From: Amoebophrya sp. A120
Taxonomy: Eukaryota > Sar > Dinophyceae > Syndiniales > Amoebophryaceae
DNA length: 64,000 bases
Direction: 5' to 3'
Assembly: GCA_905178155.1 (NCBI GenBank)
Contig: CAJINV010000034.1
Span: 62,001-126,000 of the forward strand
Below, in pieces: positions 23,601 through 30,500 of the stretch. Position 1 is the first letter of the stretch, and every line of letters starts with the position of its first letter. A model generated the notes under the pieces. The model was not told where the DNA came from. It was given only the letters and a program-made list of their open reading frames with translations, and searched no databases. Made by a program: the position numbers and the translations under genes.

Positions 23601-25809
23601 GTCGAGTCACCTGCTCCAGAACATGTCCACCGTCGAGCCGGCAAAGCGTTCCGAGGGGAATCCGTGATCGTTGGTCGCGGAGGTTGCGGGTTCTATACAC
23701 GCCTGAAAACGCCCTTAATTAGCTATATAAATTACTACCTATTTAACCATAGCTACTACTTTTAGGCATTAGAAATCAGGACTCTTTCTAGCTATAAAAA
23801 ATCGCTAATAAAATTTTTGGGTATTTTGAGTTTGGGTAAGTTGACGCATCCATATATCGGGATTATCAAATGCAAATATGTCTTCTGGGTCTGGAAGGAT
23901 GCAAGGTTTGTCATGCTTGTCTGGCATGATGACTGAAAAGTCTGTGATGCGTCTCCAAGAAGAGACCCTTTTGCTTGTCATGCAAAGACGCAGTTTGTCA
24001 TGCGGAAACCGCAACACTAAGCCCCGCAAATAATTCTCATGCTTGGCTGTGCATTACAGACCACTCACTATTCACAACTCAGCATTACAAGTTTCCAGAC
24101 CCAGACATATTATTTGCGATGCATAGGGATTGCCCGCAACTGGATTTTCGAGCATTCTGTGCTGGAACGGGGCTGCAAAGTCTGGTCCTTTGACCCCACC
24201 ATGGCCGTTTCGAACACACAACTCGGGTCGGACCCGGCCACCTACCAGCGATTACCGCAGATTTTGTCGAGTCAAACGAAGCGCCACCCGACCCGGCACT
24301 GGTTTTACTCCGTCGCCATCGGAACCACGATGGGGCAGGGCGGCGGGGGGCAGGGCGGCTGGGAGTCGACCAGTGTTTATAATCACCGTGGGGCGGGTTT
24401 TATCCTGTGCAAAAGTATCGTACTCGTATTGCAGTCATGCATTGCAAATTTTTTTCTTAAGTTAAATCAGCATTACAAATTTTATTTCTTATGCTGAGGA
24501 AATTTGTAATGCATTTATATTACGAGTACGATACTTTTGCAATGCATAGGTTTCCGGTACAGCACAGTGACCCTGCGACACATGATCGAGCAGATTGCGA
24601 AGCTGCCGAAGGACCAGAATCTGCACGTACTGCGGATTATCAATTGCAATAGCATCGTACTAGTGGTATATTGCTATACAAGTTAGCTCAGCACGACAAA
24701 TGGAATTTGTCATGCTGATAATGCATGACTGCAATTACTACGAGTGTGATACTTTTGCACACGATACGGATGGATGTGGAAGGCGCTGAAGTGCCGGTGC
24801 TGATGATATCCAATGCAAACATGTCAGTCTGTGTCTGGAAGATTGCAAGACTTGTTATGCAGGTTTCCACGGCCCGTGGGGTGAGATCTGGGTCTGGCAT
24901 GCAGGACTAGCATGACAGATTCTGTGAGATATCTATCTGATAGACGGGAACAGGTGCACCAAAACAGGAATGATAGTATCATTCCTGTTTTGGTGCATGA
25001 GAAACTCCCTCTCCAATCGGTCAAATGTGCACACCAGCTTTGGGCAATCATGCAACACAGATTTTGGCATGATTCAGATTTAGCATGACAAGTTGCAGTC
25101 TACATCCAGCCCCAGACATGTTTGCAATGCATAGATGAGTTGGCTCAACGATAACGGAATTTTCAATATCCTGTGCAAAAGTATCGCACTCGTGGTAATC
25201 GCAAACATGCATTACAAATCTTTTATTTCATTTTCTTAAGGTAAATCAGCATTACAAATTTTCTTTCTCATGCTGAGGAAATTTGTAATGCATTTATAAG
25301 AGTGCGATACTTTTGCAATGCATATTCAATCGCATCGACCAGCTTTTGATGGAGATTCACGTTTTCAAAAAAGGCCCGAACACGGACTTTCCCGCCATGC
25401 ACAAGGCACTGGTGAGTGCTGTGGGGAAGTATATGGACCCCTTCTGGATAAACAAAAACGGTCACTTATCCTGAGTAAAAACGTACCCACACCAGAGTTG
25501 TAATGCAGATTTGCAAAGACAGGAAGACTTGTAACGCGCATCCCCATGAGAGCCATTGCCAGTCGTGTTTTGGGATTTGTGATGCTGTGAACAGGATGAG
25601 CAGACGAATCTGTGATGCGGCTGCGCTTGCTAACCTGCACTACACTGCATAGTGCAACTTGTCATGCGTGACTCACAAAACTCCTAGGCTTGTGTTGCAA
25701 AATCCCCATCCTGACTCTGGTGTGGGTGCGTTTTTACTCAGGATATCATTCCCCCGCAGTCTATGAGGTCGGGTTCTTGAACCGCGACAGATTTAGGACG
25801 GGGAGGTAG
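8673..25809 (+). CDS. Gene B: METTL24-like SAM methyltransferase, 803 aa, split by a 12.1 kb element
   Basis: Fifteen exons give 2412 nt after removing 11 small introners, the 12.1 kb element and one GT-AG intron (11120-11320): 8673-9261, 9421-9473, 9694-9765, 9948-10824, 11046-11119, 11321-11389, 11666-11726, 23860-23863, 24131-24400, 24554-24637, 24772-24806, 25139-25166, 25330-25466, 25751-25809, plus TSD sharing as listed per element (the 4-nt piece counts as an exon). Residues 35-54 are weakly hydrophobic, then a low-complexity linker. The C-terminal third fits the METTL24/FkbM-like fold: ISIGIARNW and FDPTM (about 596-625), LRMDVEGAE (about 717-725) and LLMEIHVF (about 744-751). The large element interrupts the first motif between I598 and the next glycine, and the family pattern reads through once it is removed. 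The known family is SAM-dependent and often secretory; the substrate is unknown. Confidence 0.82.
9262..9415. mobile_element. Introner, family 1, gene B
   Basis: 154 bp; perfect TSD cggcg. Confidence 0.92.
9474..9688. mobile_element. Introner, family 4, gene B
   Basis: 215 bp; perfect TSD atttg. Interior runs opposite to the family 4 copy at 7568. Confidence 0.9.
9766..9942. mobile_element. Introner, family 1, gene B
   Basis: 177 bp; perfect TSD ttagc. Confidence 0.9.
10825..11040. mobile_element. Introner, family 1 with internal repeat expansion, gene B
   Basis: 216 bp, longer than usual; TSD accga/gccga. Near its right arm the word TTAATAAACGA recurs three times, apparently an internal expansion. 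Confidence 0.85.
11390..11660. mobile_element. Introner, family 2 (diverged), gene B
   Basis: 271 bp; perfect TSD tcaaa. Confidence 0.86.
11727..11934 (+). repeat. Left terminal inverted repeat of the 12.1 kb element
   Basis: 208 bp, pairs with 23647-23854 in inverse orientation. A short direct repeat (AACTTACCC twice) lies near the outer end. Confidence 0.9.
12155..12385 (-). CDS. Possible minus-strand small protein in the 12.1 kb element
   Basis: A 76-codon frame starting with ATG at 12385 and ending at 12155. It is polar at the N terminus with several Cys and Trp later. A second overlapping minus-strand frame (11998-12258) is hydrophobic. Neither matches anything I know, and only one, if either, is likely real. 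Confidence 0.25.
   Translation of the reverse strand: MDTPNPEQKIIKDDETTKPGSEGARRYSEHCGLKLSFLEQCMCGEEQRNFGDLQFRCWTFWRIYTIGIQTSFVLDL
12433..12639 (+). CDS. Small single-span membrane protein in the 12.1 kb element
   Basis: 68 codons from an ATG at 12433. A lysine-rich start is followed by one hydrophobic span (LLWLIMSLLALMCY, about residues 25-38) and then a very basic tail. The end overlaps the start of the next gene (ATG 12587) in another frame. The family is unknown; the membrane placement is inferred from hydrophobicity. Confidence 0.42.
   Translation: MSKCLNKSCKMLQKQKMRWTPQEVLLWLIMSLLALMCYSLRRWWRRERKQQHGHRERTRGLAIPPRHR
12587..13354 (+). CDS. Element protein alpha, three exons, 152 aa
   Basis: Exons 12587-12703, 12856-13053 and 13211-13354 join in phase through GT-AG introns (12704-12855 and 13054-13210) to a TGA at 13352-13354; total 459 nt. 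The first exon encodes a charged helix (residues 17-38). The middle exon has a conserved-looking LELREIREIVSCWRG stretch, and the last is Cys-rich. The stop overlaps the ATG of the next gene by 32 nt. I do not recognise the family. Phase agreement across both introns is the main support. Confidence 0.5.
13323..14479 (+). CDS. Element protein beta with histone-H1-like basic tail, 300 aa
   Basis: Exons 13323-13517, 13612-14163 and 14324-14479 join in phase through GT-AG introns of 94 and 160 nt (903 nt in all). The N-terminal half contains MELGAMLSRREINPDG and methionine-rich, structured-looking sequence. The middle is Ser/Pro-rich and disordered. The last 52 residues are a Lys/Ala/Pro-rich tail like the C-terminal domain of histone H1 or dinoflagellate histone-like proteins. 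DNA binding or DNA packaging is a reasonable guess. The last exon could instead be a separate small basic protein, since it begins with ATG. Confidence 0.5.
14480..15207. other. Stretch of the 12.1 kb element with no supported gene
   Basis: Weak frames exist on both strands (plus 14601-14810, minus 14582-14794), neither convincing. The minus frame has a Cys pair but no other feature. Confidence 0.4.
15208..15621 (+). CDS. Element protein gamma, two exons, 124 aa
   Basis: Exons 15208-15504 and 15544-15621 join in phase over a 39-nt intron (GTACTG...TTTGTAG). The protein starts MLPFPQVDPFLAAEN and has a mixed, globular-looking composition. Its second exon overlaps the start of the next gene (ATG 15551) in a different frame. 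Function unknown. Confidence 0.48.
15551..15928 (+). CDS. Element protein delta, 125 aa
   Basis: One open frame from ATG 15551 to a TAG at 15926-15928. It contains aromatic and basic helices (YQCWRLLYRKKELYG) and GGCPFSKSIENIDARNFEEC. A GTAGG site at about 15776 could be an alternative donor. Not recognised. Confidence 0.48.
   Translation: MSHSITSKILHIVTHLMYYAENVKYQCWRLLYRKKELYGDQARWRDIIGGCPFSKSIENIDARNFEECVAGVEAYGRQQLGGNSRTSTKLPERSREMVLRSFFACKNDMTWVVHRMRCFMDAVTE
16061..16458 (+). CDS. Element protein epsilon, two exons, 119 aa
   Basis: ATG at 16061; exons 16061-16097 and 16136-16458 join over a 38-nt GT-AG intron (GTAACC...TTCGCAG), giving 360 nt. An in-frame upstream ATG at 15989 would add 24 residues. 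Recognisable text includes CDKKKFAHFKNYIITRD and ECKRWLGKMEEDY. The stop overlaps the ATG of the next gene (16437). Function unknown. Confidence 0.5.
16437..18259 (+). CDS. Element protein zeta, two exons around a GC-rich insert, 185 aa
   Basis: Exon 16437-16740 and exon 18006-18259 join in phase (558 nt) if the 1,265-nt stretch between them is an intron (GTTCTA...GAATTAG). That intron contains the GC-rich nested repeat at 16764-17985. The first exon starts MAFLCTVEELFGAEALAAVL. The second (KEVARTCPPEEIRRLC... to AIENRRTAT) is clearly coding by composition but lacks its own early ATG. The weak donor makes the join tentative. Not recognised. Confidence 0.42.
16764..17985. repeat. GC-rich nested insert with 13-bp inverted ends
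   Basis: Begins GGCTAATTTGAGA and ends with its exact reverse complement. Outer parts are GC-rich. The middle (about 17220-17530) carries many copies of a CTAATCTGCA-like word and a strong imperfect hairpin (arms 17354-17388 and 17395-17431). It looks like a separate non-coding repeat inserted in the larger element. Confidence 0.65.
18260..18524. other. AT-rich spacer in the 12.1 kb element
   Basis: No gene supported. It probably holds the start or first exon of the following long reading frame. A short frame from an ATG at 18427 has a GTAGAT directly after the ATG. Confidence 0.4.
18525..21050 (+). CDS. Large protein of the 12.1 kb element (about 790-840 aa), unknown family
   Basis: The longest open frame in the element, open from 18525 to the TAG at 21048-21050. 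The first ATG in frame is at 18684, so either translation starts there (788 aa) or an upstream exon supplies the start. Composition is normal and globular, rich in K, E and R, without repeats. Near the C terminus CPECETTGDG followed by ENCNRH suggests a zinc-binding site. I see no Walker A motif and no DDE, tyrosine-recombinase or polymerase signature I can name. As the largest product of a TIR-bounded element it is the leading transposase or replication-protein candidate, but that is inference from context only. Confidence 0.7.
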   Translation, partial: SISIPVSCFHFIYNSNQGTKLVNGVSTRWQRSPAGAKILSENPHEFDFIFSALMDDERLHDTTAARRAARQELESRSAEDNDYDGRFRCDDLDHAAAALGGTWLGYASQVYGAKTKAPPGDAEALLDISKTHVDAHYLFEALFGSDRTKMFAKPEALATARRFLDPNLDENSHLTTPQLREKVRARRDAFWKDMVVDAVASLPKSDNHRKTFWKFLRNVLQCDMQDLYDPQYGLFESIVDKRITTPTRDQVPHLEKSLPFRQFGFTKRSMRCIIDERLDVLEEKTNANCKSFFLSEKIIENAWKDKLLQKKAGKADQSQYTRQIARWNLVEKTPCFETIPICKNQEKTPPLGTTTIVDGISEVLQNRKKICSTTMDTAMKQLETNALAVDSASKSASQADEFEQLLGDLEKFAREKAKKTPLVQKLWGDLLDHKKSYFGSESLGLRGMITKCVLDYEIQSPEEYKMHKSCSVVLAEKKKIAAQIAERGFVIGRDSKTHQVTCVFYYSGGRIGYKNPRQSEDSSSVYLMCETVQTIAFQPDFLRGVDFFEGSIHPSIGKVTRFEIELRNVHWLPSTTAMLSVFQHAKVDQQYAALRGLVNQFPEFTKHLFSKLPERVRRACFISYKDGNFSSLHMEKLIERLSDKRLRKSTTTLEFVQQHNKKIDEAREKAAHSVFDPKMREAIAGGKSSSSSAGCSRERAKVIISVHQNNLPGFVPKLIAVGRSHRVTQGVGGDKVRLYWAEPDYKPKKSPLCPECETTGDGAYEENCNRHLSFNFICNQSKNVTRVSFCKNSRGDCIFHVRNDLANFKRFLLPRVLLEFGLEAADVNATYLRKMRVEKNA
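21051..21248. other. Short spacer with GCATGACAAA words
   Basis: Contains two GCATGACA-type words, the sequence recurring inside introners, but no terminal repeats. It could be an intron or a 5' leader. Confidence 0.35.
21249..21572 (+). CDS. Lysine-rich protein with acidic tail in the 12.1 kb element, 107 aa
   Basis: ATG at 21249 (the frame is open further upstream without a better start). The N-terminal 25 residues are acidic, the middle is a run of K/S/A-rich sequence, and the end is KSKKKKDDTDSEDEEDD. This is typical of disordered nuclear proteins that bind DNA or histones. No domain is recognised. Confidence 0.45.
   Translation: MVNIVADELDLDQEQCTGSKIFSKAAEQKTTAEKRATLLPVVEEKETKQRKMSSKAAKKSEPSKSKASSSKLNAPGKGDVPRLTGPKAKMKSKKKKDDTDSEDEEDD
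21573..21926. other. AT-rich spacer between convergent element genes
   Basis: No open frame of note. It separates the plus-strand lysine-rich gene from the end of the minus-strand gene and should hold both 3' ends. Confidence 0.5.
21927..23354 (-). CDS. Minus-strand element protein, possible PD-(D/E)XK nuclease
   Basis: First exon: ATG at 23354, open to at least 22720. Later exons 22717-22571, 22537-22329 and 22146-21927 join in phase through a 33-nt and a 182-nt intron with TTAG acceptors, ending at a stop at 21927-21929. The join from exon 1 to 22717 is not resolved. The N-terminal part has FRELIEES, KADFYARLRY and MQLKVTSR in an E...D...QxK order, compatible with a PD-(D/E)XK nuclease core. 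The second exon (FAGQEQHRIAVQEKAGVWRV) and the basic C terminus are not recognised. A nuclease would make sense in a mobile element, but the call is tentative. Confidence 0.45.
23647..23854 (-). repeat. Right terminal inverted repeat of the 12.1 kb element
   Basis: 208 bp, inverted copy of 11727-11934. Outer and inner blocks are nearly identical, while the middle is AT-rich and diverged. Confidence 0.9.
23864..24125. mobile_element. Introner, family 2, gene B
   Basis: 262 bp; perfect TSD gggat, whose first base is also the last base of the TSD of the 12.1 kb element. Only 4 nt of exon separate the two. Confidence 0.9.
24401..24548. mobile_element. Introner, family 1, gene B
   Basis: 148 bp; perfect TSD ggttt. 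Confidence 0.92.
24638..24766. mobile_element. Introner, family 1 (short), gene B
   Basis: 129 bp, the shortest complete copy; perfect TSD cggat. Confidence 0.9.
24807..25133. mobile_element. Introner, family 2 with extra perfect hairpin, gene B
   Basis: 327 bp; perfect TSD gatga. It contains a perfect 21-bp inverted repeat (24955-24975 with 24977-24997, one base between) absent from other family 2 copies. Confidence 0.9.
25167..25324. mobile_element. Introner, family 1, gene B
   Basis: 158 bp; perfect TSD ttcaa. The preceding exon is 28 nt. Confidence 0.92.
25467..25745 (+). mobile_element. Introner, family 3, gene B
   Basis: 279 bp; TSD tcact/tcatt. Interior is in the opposite orientation to the copy at 5436. 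Confidence 0.9.
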
Positions 25810-27565
25810 AATGAGGTGTGGTGATCAAGAAAATTCTCGTGATGTGACGACTGTTGTAGAAGTAGCAACTGCATCAAGACGAAAACCTCGACCTCCGCAC
25901 TACTTTTATTGCCAACGTTGAAGCAGTAGATGAATCTGCGGCAATCTGATAGTCACAGCGGACCGATAAAACACATTGCGCTTGATGTTCCACCAATGAT
26001 CATCATCCTCGTCCTCGTGTAGCAGGCGTATGAAGAATAGAAAATTTTGTGCCAACTGATCTGCTCGCATTCCTTCTTCGGCTGCAAGGGCAGTTTAAGT
26101 TTTGTTTAGCACGACACAGAAATGTGGCTGTGGAGTTCTTGTCGATGGAAGTTGATCTAATTGCTTCATAATCTCGGATCAGTTCCTTGTACATTACCGT
26201 TGCCACGATCTGCACTGCAAAAGTAGATAGCAGTCCCGGAAGACGACCGATGCATGGTCCTCGCATGCAAAAACACTTCTAGATTTTTTGTTGAGGACAT
26301 GATCCCTCCCACCTATAGAAGGTTGTACTATTGGCAATATTGAACGCAAACGGTCCTATTTCTAGCCCCTATATCTTTCTTCGAAAAAAATAAGGGAGCT
26401 GCGAAAAGGGAAGGATGCGGATGGTTTTTTCTTCTGGAAGATCAAGATTTGACTCCCATCAAGTAGATGAGATCTCTGCGTTGTGTTTCACATATCCCTT
26501 TTTCGTAGTTTGATGTGCTTGGAGGTAAAAACAAATCGGCTATAATGCATGCCTGTTTTTCTGCTCGCGCAAAAGTTAATAATAGAAGGCATCAAATCAT
26601 TATCATGATTTGTTGTATGAGAACGAATTGTATGAGTACCCGTTGGGCAATGTGATGGGTTTCTAGAGCACAAGTTTCACGAATAAAGAACTGCTGCAAA
26701 ACAATTGCTATGTCATCAAAAACTCCAAATTTTAGGCGCCGAAAGGGTCTCGAGTCAAAATCAAAATGTCTACAAAAGAAAGCTAATTTTCTCAACATTT
26801 GCTTAAACTGACAACTTCATGCTATTCCAACGACAACTACGACACTGCGTCACTAAGTACGTTTTTGATATGATGTAAAGCGACAAAATATGTTTCTTTT
26901 TCTATTTCTAAACTCGACTTGTTGATATTTCAAAGCGACAACAAGATTTTTCAACAACGCGACAAAACACCGCGACCTCTGCGATCAACTACATCAGACT
27001 GGAAGGTTGCGGCATTTGCTGTTTAGCGACAAAGCAGGCAAAAAGTAGCTTGCTGGCACGAAACTGAAAGTGCGGTGGATTTACTTTGCTACTCGGCTAG
27101 CTGTAGCTGCAACGGAGAAGAACTCAGAGACCCACCATAATTCCGCTCCTCCTTCCAGTGGCCTCTGGGATACTAGATCATATTGGACCACGACTAACAT
27201 CCAATCACCATGCCCAAAAGAAAGAAAACGAACGCGAGCGCCGTACTGTTTTTTTTTTCCTTTCCGGTAGGAGGTAGAAGAATTCGAAACAGGCGGAGTT
27301 GTGCACAAAACTTTTAGAACATGATAGTTTAGAAATTGTTTTCCCAGAGCAGGCTCTTTCATCTCGCAACAAACGTATAGCACAACGATGATGGTTTTTG
27401 ATTTTGTGCATGACAAAATTTGTACGGAAGGTTCCGAGCGCATTAGAGTTAGTCTGAGCAACACGGTACAATTACCAGGTTCGCGGCCAAGGAGACCACG
27501 TGAGGACGACAACAGACAAGGAAGGTCACGGGCAGAATCATATTACCACAGAGCAAGACAGGACG
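25810..27565. other. Intergenic, genes B to D
   Basis: AT-rich, 1.75 kb. The word GCGACAA recurs at about 26878, 26933, 26958 and 27026. Short frames occur on both strands (minus 26003-26266, minus 27081-27512, plus 27388-27603) without recognisable features. The gene D leader probably starts near its right end. Confidence 0.45.
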
Positions 27566-30500
27566 ATGAAACAACCACTGCTCCTGACGCACAACACAAG
27601 TAGACCGGCTTCTGCTGCTGTCAACAACATCTCCTCGCAAGAAAATGAATTGCAGGATCGTCATGTTGATGGTGTTGAAGATTCAACATCTGGAACAACA
27701 CCACAAGTGGTCTCTGCGTTCTCCACTTCTACTTCCGAACGAGATCATGCTGAGAAAGCGAAAAAATACTACACGGCCAGTCGTCAGTGGTCTGGCGGAC
27801 CAACCACGTGCGCGAAAAAGGTGTGGTCCTGGTTAATATCAGCTGAGCAGAAGGAGTATGAGTTGCAAAAGTGTCTGGGTCTGGAAGAATGCAAGTTTGT
27901 GATGCTTGTCTGGCTCTGGCATGACTCGAGAATCTGCGTTGCATAGGCACGAAAGAGCCCTCTTAACTGTCACGCGAAAAGGCAGTTTGCCATGCGGAAT
28001 ACGTAAGACATGGCAGCCACAAAATTTGTCATGCATAGCTGCGTATTGGGGCGCGTCTATCATTCACTTTTAGCATTACAAGTTTCCAGACCCAGACATT
28101 TTTGCATTTCATAAGGAGCCGCAGCTGCTGACCGACCAGAAGGAACGAAAAGATGATAGTACTATTGCTGGAAAAGAGGATAGTATTGCTGCAGGAGGAC
28201 CTGGTGGACGAACGACCTCCACACGAGCACGAACAGGCGCTAGCTGCTATCGAATGCAAATATGTCCTCTGGGTCTGGAAGATAGATTGCAAGACTTGTC
28301 ATGCAGGTTTATTCCACGGCCCGTCCCTGTCGTGAGGTCTGGAATGCAAGATAACTAGCATGACAGATTCTGATGTAAGATATCTATCATGCCTGTCTTG
28401 CATGAGAAACTCCCACCTCTCAACTTGGTCAAAACCAAAAATCGGACAGATTTTGGCAATCACGCACCACAGATTTGCATGACAAGTTGCAGTCTTCCCG
28501 ACCACCACCAGGGATGTTTGCAATGCATACTCGCAAAAATGCTAGTACAACAACTGGTGGAAATAAAACTACTTCTACAAGTGCGTATTTGTGTAGTTCT
28601 CCTGCGACGAAGATTAAACCTGATGTTGCAAACAAAAGCGAAAAAAACCGTCTAATTTTGAAGACTCCGGTTCTCCTCACCGGCACCGCTTCAACCCGCG
28701 AAACCGAGGATATCTCCCCAGGACTCGGCCCCGCTTCATCTGCTGGCGCCAGCAGTTCCTCTGCTTCTTTTCCCAGTGCGACGACGCGGCTGCGGCAACG
28801 GGGTGGTAAGGCGAAGGCGCGAAGAGGTAAAAAGGGCAAAAAAGGCAACAGTCTGGCCTCCTTCGTGGAGCCGGCAGAGAAGCTGACCTGCGCGGACATC
28901 AACTGCGCTGGGGAGCAGGCCGAAAACACAAACCGGACACCCCGCAAGCTGTGCTTGGCGCTTGTTCTGCTTGGCGGTTTTTCTGTTGTGGGCTACGTCG
29001 CAGCGCAGCAGTTTCTGCTGCGAGGTACTGCTGAATTTAAAAAACGGGGGCGGGCGGCGGCGGCCGCTCGTGCTGCAGCTGCAGAGGCGAAGGAGAATAC
29101 CGGGGGCAGCTGGTGGAGCTCCGTTGCGTCTTTTCTCTTCGGGGACGACGCAGATGCGGCAGTTCGCTCTGCTCCGCAGGAAAAAGAGAGCGTGGGCGAA
29201 AAGGAAAGCCCCGTCGGGCGGACCCCTGCTGCGTCAGGGGGTGTTGACAAAGCTCCCGTCGCCGCGGATGCCCTGGAAAAAATGCACGACGCTAGCAACA
29301 CCAACAGAAACAGTTTGTTGAACCAGGTGCAGCCGCAAGGCGAAGATGTCGGACAGCACGACTCTGATAAACAGCACAGAGGAACGGGGAATGCAGTGAC
29401 TACAGCCAACATTTTGACTGATCAAAATACACCTACATTACCTGGCGAACTACATCAAACCGATCCTGACCAGCACTCGTCCACTTCTGCGGTACAACTA
29501 TCTGGTGAGAAGCACTACATGAGCCAACAACAAGAAGCGAAAACTGCACCTCCTACAGCTGCTGTTTCGCACCTACAACAGCAGCCGTCTACATCAACTT
29601 TGGCGCAGGGCAAAAATCAGGGGGTGGATCAACATGCAGTACGAGCAGACGACGTTGGTATGAAAGGAAATCAGCCTGGTGGAACTACAACTTCCAGCCA
29701 CGGAGAACCAAATGTGGGAGGTGAAAATAAAGGGATCATGGCACCTCTTCAGACTACAAGCGTGATGAATCTCGGCCCGCAAGATGAACCGGCGGAACTA
29801 CGAGACCCTGTACCGCAAACCACGAGCCCCACCGCAGAGAAGAATTATGCATTGCAAATGTACTACGTATCGCGCACACGCTACATGAAAAATTATTTTC
29901 TCGTGAAGAAGAATGAGAAAATAAAAATCGGAATTCCTCACCCTCATGCAGATTCCGGGACAAGCACAAGAGCATTAGAATGAATTTTGTATTTTTTGTA
30001 ATGCACGAAAGCGATTACGATTTAGTACAACAAGCCCGAGTTGTGCGTTAGTACTTTTGCTTTGGAGAAGAATGGTGGTAAAGGTGGTGCTGCAACGAGG
30101 ACGGGGCCGCAACAAGTTTCTTACGCTCCGATCTCTAGGGTAGGGACGAAGCGGAAAGAGGAGGAGAACGCCCGGGGGATTGACGAAAGAGACGGAAAGA
30201 ACCGTGAGCTCCACGAGGAAGAAACTCTGACCAGGAAAACCCAGATGGTGACGCGAAGCGGCCGGAGTGGAGGTCCAGCGTACACCAATCAGCGCGTTCT
30301 ATCGCCGGACCCAGAGAACAAGGATGCTCCTGCTCCTGCAGAAGAAGTGGTGGCGCGACCTTCCACGGGAAAGATGGGCAAGCACTTACCTGCTCCAGCA
30401 CGCGGTCAAGGGCGGGACGAGGTGAGCAATGATCACGCAGATACTGCTGGCAAAAACAGGATGAGCACGACGAAAGTCGCCGATGAAAGGGCTACGTCCT

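Larger units (their letters stand above)
11727..23854. mobile_element. 12.1 kb introner-like element with its own genes
   Basis: 12,128 bp. The termini are TAT...ATA like the small introners, and the flanks are a perfect 5-bp TSD (tatcg at 11722-11726 and 23855-23859). The terminal inverted repeats are 208 bp each (11727-11934 and 23647-23854). They are strongest in the outer 45 bp (GCGTCAACTTACCC) and the inner 55 bp (CGATCACGGATTCCCCTC). It lies in a coding exon of gene B. The methyltransferase frame continues exactly if the element and one TSD copy are removed. It holds about nine candidate genes, listed separately, many overlapping and with short GT-AG introns. I recognise no known transposase, polymerase or capsid. 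The TIR and TSD geometry is directly visible; autonomy and a link to the small introners are inferences. Confidence 0.88.

Noticed and set aside
11727-23854. Maverick/Polinton identity for the 12.1 kb element
   Set aside because: Size and TIRs are partly compatible, but I see no protein-primed polymerase, integrase, packaging ATPase or capsid signature, and the termini and TSD match the local introners.
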